Made by a program: the position numbers and the translations under genes. Shown one piece after another: positions 1 through 4,563 of a DNA stretch of 5,899 bases (its first letter is position 1; every line of letters starts with the position of its first letter). The notes under the pieces are model-generated. The model had not been told where the DNA came from. It saw only the letters and a list, made by a program, of their open reading frames with translations, and did not search any database. Source of the DNA: Alphaproteobacteria bacterium (GTDB lineage Bacteria; Pseudomonadota; Alphaproteobacteria; JAJFFI01); NCBI GenBank assembly GCA_021776755.1, contig JAJFFI010000043.1, forward strand, positions 1 to 5,899. Direction: 5' to 3'.

Positions 1-173
1 ATCTCGGGCATCATGATGTCGAGGACGAGAAGATCGAATTTGCCGGAGTTCGCGCGCTCAAGTGCCTCGCGGCCGTCGCGGGCGGTCTCGGTCTTGAATC
101 CCGCCTTGTCGAGCGCAAAGCATACGACGTCGCGGATATGCGGATCGTCGTCCGCTACCAGAACTATTTGCAT
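1..173 (-). CDS. Response regulator, N-terminal receiver domain (partial, runs off left edge)
   Basis: This is the first 57 residues of a CheY-like receiver domain, the phosphorylatable input module of a two-component regulator. Reading leftward from the ATG at 173-171, the protein begins MQIVLVADDDPHIRDVV. It has the acidic pocket D8/D9/D10 after the first beta strand and the phospho-acceptor Asp52 in the motif LVLDIMMPE. The conserved Thr/Ser and Lys of the second half, and any output domain, lie outside the window, so the class (OmpR-type or stand-alone) cannot be decided. The start is supported by an AGGGGG ribosome binding site 8 nt upstream. The gene is divergent from the nitrilase gene, with a long regulatory-sized gap between them. 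The spacing between PHIRDVV and the LDIMMP motif is normal and nothing suggests decay. A link to CreA, encoded 1.6 kb away, is possible but unsupported. Confidence 0.93.
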   Translation of the reverse strand, partial: MQIVLVADDDPHIRDVVCFALDKAGFKTETARDGREALERANSGKFDLLVLDIMMPE

Positions 174-181
174 CGGAAATG

Positions 182-187
182 CCCCCT
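182..187 (-). promoter_or_regulatory. Ribosome binding site of the response regulator
   Basis: On the minus strand AGGGGG lies 8 nt before the ATG at 173. It is the best Shine-Dalgarno match near this start and fixes it. Confidence 0.7.
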
Positions 188-265
188 TTTGGTTATGTGA
201 CATCCTGTCGTTTCAGCCGGGCGCCACTTCATACGAACTTTACCTAAGAAAGGGCGGCGGCAACC

Positions 266-288
266 GGGGCCGTAGTCTTACGGGCCTC
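266..288. repeat. Imperfect hairpin in the upstream region
   Basis: CCGTA at 270-274 pairs with TACGG at 279-283 around the loop GTCT. After one bulged G at 284 the stem continues through 266-269 and 285-288 with one G-T wobble. No T-run follows on either strand, so it is not a standard terminator. It could be part of the response regulator leader or chance GC pairing. Confidence 0.3.
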
Positions 289-333
289 ACCCTGCAATAG
301 AACGCAAAATTTGGCCCAGAGTGGGGCGATGGC

Positions 334-359
334 CTGCACCGGAATTGCACAAGGTGCAG
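334..359. repeat. Inverted repeat CTGCACC / GGTGCAG
   Basis: The perfect 7-bp arms at 334-340 and 353-359 are separated by 12 bp. A third TGCAC copy lies in the spacer at 346-350, and a fourth TGCA is at 367-370. A roughly one-helical-turn spacing (11, 9 and 12 bp) is suggestive of a regulator binding region, but with four short motifs this could be chance. Confidence 0.3.
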
Positions 360-539
360 CTGGATTTGCAGCATCCCGACACAGTCCCGGCGCGCGAAAA
401 GCCCATACCTTTCAAACGGATGGTGGCCCGGATTTTTAAAGTCCGGCTGCAAGACCGGCGGCCCCTGCAAAACGCACCGCGGACGTGCCCCCCAGCACCC
501 CGCCTGCCGCGGCCAGCAATCCCGCGGGCCGCCATCCGA

Positions 540-561
540 CCAATCCTCCAAAGCGGATTGG
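540..561. promoter_or_regulatory. Perfect dyad CCAATCC / GGATTGG before the nitrilase gene (candidate operator)
   Basis: The 7-bp arms at 540-546 and 555-561 flank an 8-bp spacer. The dyad lies immediately upstream of the TATACT hexamer at 565-570 and covers where a -35 element would sit. That placement is typical of an operator or activator site. No particular regulator family is recognised. Confidence 0.4.
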
Positions 562-564
562 CGC

Positions 565-570
565 TATACT
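565..570 (+). promoter_or_regulatory. Candidate -10 box of a leaderless nitrilase transcript
   Basis: TATACT is close to the sigma-70 -10 consensus and ends 8 bp before the ATG at 579. Transcription would begin at or within a few bases of the start codon. There is no Shine-Dalgarno sequence before that ATG (it is preceded by CTCCGGCGCC), which fits leaderless translation. No good -35 hexamer is present; the position is occupied by the CCAATCC/GGATTGG dyad. Confidence 0.35.
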
Positions 571-578
571 CCGGCGCC

Positions 579-1382
579 ATGAAGATCCTCGCCTGCCAGA
601 TCGACGTGCCCGAAACGCGGACCGCGGAGGCGGTGCGCGAGCATGCGCACGATACCGCGAGCCGGGTGCGGGCGGCGGCGGCCGGCAAGACGTTCGACCT
701 GGTGCTGCTGCCGGAGCTCTCCGCCATCGAATATTCGGATGCGGCGTTTGCGGTGTTGCCCGATCTGATGCCGGCAATGGACGACATGCACGCAAAGTTC
801 GCGGACCTCGCCGACGATCTGGGCGCGCCGGTCTGCTACGGACACCCGGGCGCGGCCGCGGACACCGGCAAGGCAACGATCCGGCAGACGATAGTTTCCC
901 CGGACGGCACGTTGCAGCTTGCCTACGACAAGATGCACATCGCGCAGTTCGGGGACAGCCACGAGGCTGCGACCTTCGCACCCGGAACAACGCCGGGGCT
1001 GGCCGAGATTGGCGGCCGGAAGGTCGGCGTCTCGATCTGCTACGACCTGCGCTTTCCCGAGCTCTACCGGGCGCTTGCCGTCACCGGCGGCGCGGACGTC
1101 ATCCTGCACCCGGTGGCCTTCGCCCGCGACGTTTCGTTCCCGAGCTGGCACAGTTTCGCCATCACGCGGGCGATGGAGAACCAGGTCTGGTTCCTGTCGC
1201 TGAACCGGGCGGGCGCAACCTGGGGCAAATCGATCCTTGCCCCGCCGGCAATGGACGACGCACACCCACCCGTCATCTTCGGCGACAGCGAGGAGTTCCG
1301 CCTGCTGGATCTAGATGACGCCGCCATCCAGCGTGCACGCGACATGCTGCCGTTCCGGAAGGATTTGGCGGCCGGCAACTAG
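579..1382 (+). CDS. Carbon-nitrogen hydrolase (nitrilase superfamily, Nit/omega-amidase-like)
   Basis: This is a predicted cytoplasmic amidase of the nitrilase superfamily. Such enzymes cleave non-peptide C-N bonds of amides through a cysteine thioester. With the start at 579 the protein has 267 residues, the normal length of a single-domain member. The Glu-Lys-Cys triad is complete: Glu46 in LLPELS, Lys118 in YDKMHI, and Cys154 in SICYDLRFPELYR. The SICYDLRFPELYR block and the later WHSFAITRAMENQVWF block match the Nit1/Nit2 branch (deaminated-glutathione amidase, omega-amidase, predicted amidohydrolases) rather than aliphatic nitrilases. The exact substrate is not decidable. The frame is open upstream to 321, but the family N-terminus begins at MKILACQIDVPE, so the ATG at 579 is chosen despite the absence of a Shine-Dalgarno sequence. 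The stop is only 2 bp from the stop of the convergent RidA-family gene. Confidence 0.92.
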   Translation: MKILACQIDVPETRTAEAVREHAHDTASRVRAAAAGKTFDLVLLPELSAIEYSDAAFAVLPDLMPAMDDMHAKFADLADDLGAPVCYGHPGAAADTGKATIRQTIVSPDGTLQLAYDKMHIAQFGDSHEAATFAPGTTPGLAEIGGRKVGVSICYDLRFPELYRALAVTGGADVILHPVAFARDVSFPSWHSFAITRAMENQVWFLSLNRAGATWGKSILAPPAMDDAHPPVIFGDSEEFRLLDLDDAAIQRARDMLPFRKDLAAGN

Positions 1383-1384
1383 CG

Positions 1385-1735
1385 TCACTGTGCCGCTATC
1401 ACCATGATCTCGACGGTGTATTTCGGAAACGCCAGCCGCGCCTCGACGCAGGCGCGGGCCGGGGCCGTGCCTTCCGGCAGCCAGGCGTCCCAGGCCTCGT
1501 TCATCGCGTCGTAGTCCTGCATGAAAGAGAGCCAGATCTGGGTCTGCAGCAGCTTGGACTTGTCCGAGCCAGACCCTGCCAGCAGCTTGTCGATGCGGGC
1601 GAGGATGATTTCGGTTTGGGTCTTTGCGTCCGTGCCGGGTTTGTCGATGGCGACCTGGCCGGCGAGATAGACGGTCCCGTTGTGCACGACGGCCTGGCTC
1701 ATGCGCTCGCCAACTTCCTTGCGTTCGATGCTCAT
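1385..1735 (-). CDS. RidA-family (YjgF/YER057c/UK114) protein, YoaB-like
   Basis: This is a 116-residue protein of the RidA superfamily. These small trimeric proteins include hydrolases of reactive enamine/imine intermediates made by PLP enzymes. Family hallmarks are visible: NGTVYLAGQ at 19-27, the central helix region TQTEIILARIDKLL at 39-52, MNEAWDAWL at 78-86, the PAR motif with Arg94 (equivalent of the imine-binding arginine of archetypal RidA), and VEIMVIAA at 108-115 with Glu109. The opening (xxRMSQAVVHNGTVYLAG) and the AWDAW segment resemble E. coli YoaB more than archetypal RidA, so substrates may differ. The start at 1735 has an AGGAGA site 9 nt upstream. It is the last gene of a leftward operon, 28 bp after creA, and it ends 2 bp from the convergent nitrilase gene. 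Confidence 0.92.
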   Translation of the reverse strand: MSIERKEVGERMSQAVVHNGTVYLAGQVAIDKPGTDAKTQTEIILARIDKLLAGSGSDKSKLLQTQIWLSFMQDYDAMNEAWDAWLPEGTAPARACVEARLAFPKYTVEIMVIAAQ

Positions 1736-1743
1736 TACTGAAG

Positions 1744-1749
1744 TCTCCT
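1744..1749 (-). promoter_or_regulatory. Ribosome binding site of the RidA-family gene
   Basis: AGGAGA on the minus strand lies 8 nt before the ATG at 1735, within the 28-bp gap after creA. It fixes the start and argues for reinitiation from the operon message. Confidence 0.75.
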
Positions 1750-1763
1750 GATGCAGGTGAGGA

Positions 1764-2285
1764 TTATCGTTTCAGGTTCGCTTTGCCTGCCGCAATACCG
1801 TTCCAGTCGCGGATCGGCACCGTGGAGAGCGAGTTTTTGGGCGAGCCCTTGATGAACTTTTCGCTGTAGGCGAGGTAGACCAGGGTGTTCCGCTTGGCGT
1901 CGTAGTACCGCACGACGCGGAGCTTCTTCACGAGGATGGACCGGGTTTCGCGATAGACCCGTTCGCCCTCGGGATCGATCGGCTCGAGAAAGCGGATCGG
2001 CCCCACCTGACGGCAGGCGACCGAGGCGTCCGAGGTGTCTTCCGCCACCCCCACAGCCCCCTTGATACCGCCGGTCTGCGCCCGTGCGATATGACAGGCC
2101 ACGCCCGAGACCTTCGGGTCGTCAAAGCCGTCGACGACGATCTTGTGGTCGGGCCCGATGAGTTTCCACTCGGTATCGACCGAGCCGATACGGTCGCCGC
2201 CGGTCGAGCCGCCGAACCAGACCCAGCCGACGTAGCCGACGACGACGAGCAGGATGACAGTGACGAGAATGGCGATGAAGCGCAT
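1764..2285 (-). CDS. creA: CreA family protein, membrane-anchored/exported
   Basis: This 173-residue protein is of the CreA family, a conserved Gram-negative envelope protein of unknown biochemical function. Recognition rests on strongly conserved blocks: GSVDTEWKLIGPDHKIVVDGFDDPKVSGVACH (34-65, quoted by key residues IGPDHKI and FDDP), RAQTGGIKGAVGVAEDTSDAS (68-88, key residues TGGIKG and AEDTSDAS), QVGPI at 93-97, VVRYYDAKRN at 124-133, LAYSEK at 138-143 and GSPKNS at 147-152. Residues 4-23 form an uninterrupted hydrophobic segment followed by WVWFGG. There is no lipobox and no clear AxA cleavage site, so it may stay as an N-terminal membrane anchor. Cys64 and Cys91 could form a periplasmic disulfide. 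The ATG at 2285 is preceded by a modest GGAAAG site 8 nt upstream. It sits between the dehydrogenase and RidA-family genes. The creBCD genes of the E. coli arrangement are not visible here, though a response regulator fragment lies at the window edge. Confidence 0.95.
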   Translation of the reverse strand: MRFIAILVTVILLVVVGYVGWVWFGGSTGGDRIGSVDTEWKLIGPDHKIVVDGFDDPKVSGVACHIARAQTGGIKGAVGVAEDTSDASVACRQVGPIRFLEPIDPEGERVYRETRSILVKKLRVVRYYDAKRNTLVYLAYSEKFIKGSPKNSLSTVPIRDWNGIAAGKANLKR

Positions 2286-2318
2286 GGGGGGAACTTTCCG
2301 TATCGGTGAACGCGCCGG

Positions 2319-3344
2319 TCAGGCGCTGGTGTAGCCTTCGAGTTTTTCGTGCAGCGCCTTTGCGAACGTGATCCCGTCGCGGCGGATGCGCTCGCGCGCC
2401 TCGATCCGGCGGCGGCCCGGAATACGCGGGCCTTCTTCCGCGGTGACGGCCGCGAGCATGGCATCCATGTTGACACGGAACCGGTTGCCCGAAAAAGGTC
2501 CTGGGCTAATCGCGATGAAAAACTGTCCGGTGCGGGGCGAATGGCCCTTGTTGTCGGCAAAGGACGTCGCCTCGATGCCGAGTGTCGCGCCCGGCAGGCA
2601 GGCCGCCATGATCTCGACCAGCATTGCGATGCCCGCACCCTTGTACTCGCCCGATGGCACCATCGTGCCCTTGAGCCCTTCGGCGGGGTCGGTCGTGGGA
2701 TTGCCCGCCGCATCCAGCGCCCAGCCTTCGGGGATCGGCTCGGTGTTGGCGGCGTGCACGATGAGCTCGCTCTTGGCGACCACGGAGGACGACTGGTCGA
2801 TCACCAGATCGGCGCCGCCCTTGCCGTTCGGCACGGCGCAGGCGATGGGGTTGGTGCCGAAGACGGGCCGGGTGCCGCCCCAGGGCGCGATCGAGGCCGG
2901 CGCGTTGGTGAAGCCGAGCGCCACGAAGCCAAGCTTGGCCAGCGCCTCGACGTGATAACCGAGAACGCCGCAGTTGTAGGAGTTGGTCACCGCGAGGGCG
3001 GCGATGCCGTTGTCGGTTGCCAGTGGCACAAGGCGCTCGAAACCCGCTTCAATCGCCGGATGGGCAAAGCCGTCTTTCGCATCTGCCTTGAGCGCCGCAC
3101 CCGCCACCTGCTCAACCTTGGGCATGGCGTCGCCCTTGATCTTGCCGCAGCGCGCATGTTCGCAATAGGTCGGCAGCCGGGCGAGGCCGTGGCTGTGGAT
3201 GCCGTCGAGCTCGGACGCGACCACCGACCGCGTGACCGACCGGGCATTGGTGTCCGTCGTTCCGCTCGCGGTGAGCGCGCGGTAGGTGAGGTCCTCGACG
3301 TCCTCGATGGACAATGTGACCGTGTCGCCCGTCGGCGTTGTCAT
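2319..3344 (-). CDS. Ldh2/MDH2-family NAD(P)H-dependent oxidoreductase (malate / L-lactate / sulfolactate dehydrogenase, cyclic-imine reductase family)
   Basis: This is a 341-residue cytoplasmic oxidoreductase of the Ldh2 (type-2 malate/L-lactate dehydrogenase) family. The family also contains ureidoglycolate and sulfolactate dehydrogenases and the delta1-piperideine-2-carboxylate reductase DpkA. Visible motifs are ELDGIHSHGLARLPTY at 45-60 (His52 and Arg56 of the SHGxxR signature), NAPASIAPWGG at 147-157, FGTNPIACAVPNG at 162-174, VIDQSSS at 181-187 (normally D-A-S-based), IPEGWALDAAGNPTTDP at 204-220, and GEYKGAGIAMLVEIM at 232-246 with the conserved Lys235. The segment that usually reads SxHFG is SYNCG here (122-126), so a conserved His appears to be Asn124; this may mark a subfamily. 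Length is normal. The ATG at 3344 has a GGGGAGAG site 6 nt upstream. It is the first gene of the operon, divergent from the SH3-protein gene, followed after 33 bp by creA. The substrate is not decidable. With a RidA-family gene nearby, an imino-acid reductase role is an attractive inference. Confidence 0.93.
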   Translation of the reverse strand: MTTPTGDTVTLSIEDVEDLTYRALTASGTTDTNARSVTRSVVASELDGIHSHGLARLPTYCEHARCGKIKGDAMPKVEQVAGAALKADAKDGFAHPAIEAGFERLVPLATDNGIAALAVTNSYNCGVLGYHVEALAKLGFVALGFTNAPASIAPWGGTRPVFGTNPIACAVPNGKGGADLVIDQSSSVVAKSELIVHAANTEPIPEGWALDAAGNPTTDPAEGLKGTMVPSGEYKGAGIAMLVEIMAACLPGATLGIEATSFADNKGHSPRTGQFFIAISPGPFSGNRFRVNMDAMLAAVTAEEGPRIPGRRRIEARERIRRDGITFAKALHEKLEGYTSA

Positions 3345-3350
3345 GCGGCT

Positions 3351-3358
3351 CTCTCCCC
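3351..3358 (-). promoter_or_regulatory. Ribosome binding site of the Ldh2-family gene
   Basis: GGGGAGAG on the minus strand lies 6 nt before the ATG at 3344 and supports that start over later in-frame methionines. Confidence 0.65.
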
Positions 3359-3372
3359 GATTGGCGTTCTCA

Positions 3373-3391
3373 AGCGCAGGGCGGCTGCGCT
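3373..3391. promoter_or_regulatory. Perfect inverted repeat AGCGCAG / CTGCGCT in the divergent promoter gap (candidate operator)
   Basis: The 7-bp arms at 3373-3379 and 3385-3391 flank a 5-bp centre (GGCGG). They lie near the middle of the 85-bp gap between two divergent genes. The position fits a shared operator controlling the dehydrogenase-creA-RidA operon and the SH3-protein gene. A smaller AGGT/ACCT pair follows at 3393-3405. Clear -35/-10 pairs are not apparent on either strand. The regulator is unknown. Confidence 0.4.
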
Positions 3392-3429
3392 AAGGTCGCA
3401 AACCTAGCGATCAGAGCGAGGGGGAGCCA

Positions 3430-4089
3430 ATGAAAATCCTGTTTCCGGCAGCAGTCGCCGCAGCACTCGTATTGGCGTCACCGGCAAGCGCCCATGACGT
3501 GCCGGCCTGCGTCGTCGATAACGCAGCGAAGGACCCTTCATTTGTCGCCTACCGGAAGCAGCTGCTGGCGGCAATCGCGGCCCGCGACGTGAAGACGGTG
3601 GTGGCGGCGGCCGACCCGAAGGTCCAGTTGAGCTTTGGCGGCGACGCGGGGCGGCAGACGCTCGCCAAATGGCTCTCGGACTCGAAAGGCGGCAAGGGGC
3701 CCATTGGCGTTGCGTTCTGGGACGAACTTGCAGAGGTCCTGAGCAACGGCGGGCTGCTCGACGAAGACCAGGGCTATGCCGCGCCGTCCTACTACGCCGT
3801 GCAGCCGCCGCCCGGGCTCAAGGACGGCTTCGACATGTTCGTGACCGGCTCGATGGTGCTTGTGCGCAAAGCCCCCGACGGGAACGCCGACGTGCTCGAC
3901 CGGGTCTCCTGCGACTACGTGAAGTCGCTGACGACCGAATGGAACACGCCCTGGCTCAAGATCGAAACCCGCGGCGGCACGGTCGGCTATATGTCGGCGA
4001 AATTCCTCCGCCACAATTACGACTATCGCGCCGGTTTCTCGAAGAAGAGCGGAAAATGGCTGATGACATTCTTTATTGCGGGGGATTGA
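3430..4089 (+). CDS. Exported SH3-domain protein of unknown function
   Basis: This is a 219-residue predicted periplasmic protein. It has a Sec signal peptide: Lys2, a hydrophobic core at about 4-17, and a likely cleavage after ASA at 19-21. An N-terminal alpha/beta module follows, with LLAAIAARDVKTVVAAADPKV at 45-65 (key residues ARD and DPKV), SFGGDAG at 68-74 and FWDELAEVLSNGG at 96-108. A bacterial SH3-like domain spans about 137-195: VTGSMVLVRKAPDG, then WLKIETRGGTVGYMSAKFLR (175-194). The tail YDYRAGFSKKSGKWLMTFFIAGD ends in a highly patterned FxAGD. This layout matches a conserved hypothetical proteobacterial family; no activity is known to me. Cys27 and Cys161 are the only mature cysteines and could form a disulfide. 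A GAGGGGGAG purine stretch precedes the ATG. The gene is divergent from the Ldh2-family gene and converges on the second deaminase, 30 bp between stops. Confidence 0.85.
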   Translation: MKILFPAAVAAALVLASPASAHDVPACVVDNAAKDPSFVAYRKQLLAAIAARDVKTVVAAADPKVQLSFGGDAGRQTLAKWLSDSKGGKGPIGVAFWDELAEVLSNGGLLDEDQGYAAPSYYAVQPPPGLKDGFDMFVTGSMVLVRKAPDGNADVLDRVSCDYVKSLTTEWNTPWLKIETRGGTVGYMSAKFLRHNYDYRAGFSKKSGKWLMTFFIAGD

Positions 4090-4119
4090 GGGAGTGTCCC
4101 TGCGCCGCCCGCTGGTTTT

Positions 4120-4563
4120 CTAGCACCCGCCGTATTTCGGGGCGCCACGGTCGGTGATCTCGTCGGGCGAGCTGACCGCCGTGAAGATGCGGTCGATGCG
4201 GGCCCAGTAGGCGGCGGTTTCGCACATCGGGCACGGGCGGCCGCCGTTGGTGTACATGACATATCCCGCAAGATCGCGGCGCTGCTCGCGCCGGCAGGCT
4301 TCCTGGATCGCCTCAATCTCGGCATGCGCGGTCGCGTCATGGCGCACCGATGCGCGGTTCCAGCCCTCGCCGGCGATGCGGTTGTCCTTCACGATCACGC
4401 AGCCATAGGGCGTGCCTTCGTTCCGCCTGGAGCCGAGGCGGGCAAGCTCGAGGGCGCGCGCCATGAAGGCGCGCGGCGACGGCGTTTCCGGCTGTTCGAT
4501 GGGCGTGAGCCTGTCGGTCACGGGATCGAACGCCGGCACGAGAAACCGCCGCCGGGTCAGCAT
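4120..4563 (-). CDS. HAE/CPMC zinc-dependent deaminase (CMP/dCMP-type family), cytoplasmic paralogue
   Basis: This 147-residue protein belongs to the cytidine/deoxycytidylate deaminase-like superfamily, TadA/guanine-deaminase branch. Visible signatures are HAEIEA with His80 as a zinc ligand and Glu82 as the proton shuttle, and PCPMC with Cys111 and Cys114. YGCVIVKDNRI at 53-63 forms the substrate-site strand, and AYWARIDRIF follows at 118-127. The substrate (a nucleobase, nucleoside or other aminated heterocycle) cannot be told. The ATG at 4563 has a GAGGT site 7 nt upstream. It overlaps the preceding paralogue by 7 bp (ATGCTGA), implying translational coupling. From PIEQP onward about half of residues are identical to that paralogue in a hand alignment. 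The N-terminus MLTRRRFLVPAF looks like a twin-arginine motif, but no hydrophobic core follows, so export is unlikely. The short C-terminus ends in GAPKYGGC, with a terminal Cys as in the paralogue. Confidence 0.88.
   Translation of the reverse strand: MLTRRRFLVPAFDPVTDRLTPIEQPETPSPRAFMARALELARLGSRRNEGTPYGCVIVKDNRIAGEGWNRASVRHDATAHAEIEAIQEACRREQRRDLAGYVMYTNGGRPCPMCETAAYWARIDRIFTAVSSPDEITDRGAPKYGGC

Larger units (their letters stand above)
174..578. other. 405-bp gene-free stretch between divergent genes
   Basis: No convincing gene is seen here. Open frames cross it on both strands, but their translations are Arg/Pro-rich, low in complexity and resemble no family I recognise. The frame continuing upstream from the nitrilase gene is open back to 321, yet family proteins begin at the MKILACQ segment. 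The stretch holds the response regulator ribosome site, a bulged hairpin (266-288), a cluster of TGCA motifs with a 7-bp inverted repeat (334-370), and a perfect 7-bp dyad (540-561) just before a possible -10 box. No rho-independent terminator is visible. It probably carries both divergent promoters, and a small RNA cannot be excluded. Confidence 0.6.

Noticed and set aside
240..551. Minus-strand open frame in the gene-free stretch
   Set aside because: Composition is Arg/Pro/Cys-rich with no recognisable domain and no clear ribosome site; typical chance frame in GC-rich DNA.
321..578. N-terminal extension of the nitrilase frame
   Set aside because: The frame is open, but its translation is Arg/Pro-rich and unlike any nitrilase. 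The family N-terminus begins at the ATG at 579.
1373..1395. CGGCA/TGCCG hairpin across the convergent stops
   Set aside because: It has 5-bp arms, a 13-nt loop and no T-tail; expected by chance in GC-rich sequence.
4089..4119. Terminator between the SH3-protein gene and the second deaminase
   Set aside because: AGGGA-GTG-TCCCT forms only a 5-bp stem with a 3-nt loop, and the T-run GGTTTTC is 12 bases away, so it does not make a rho-independent terminator.
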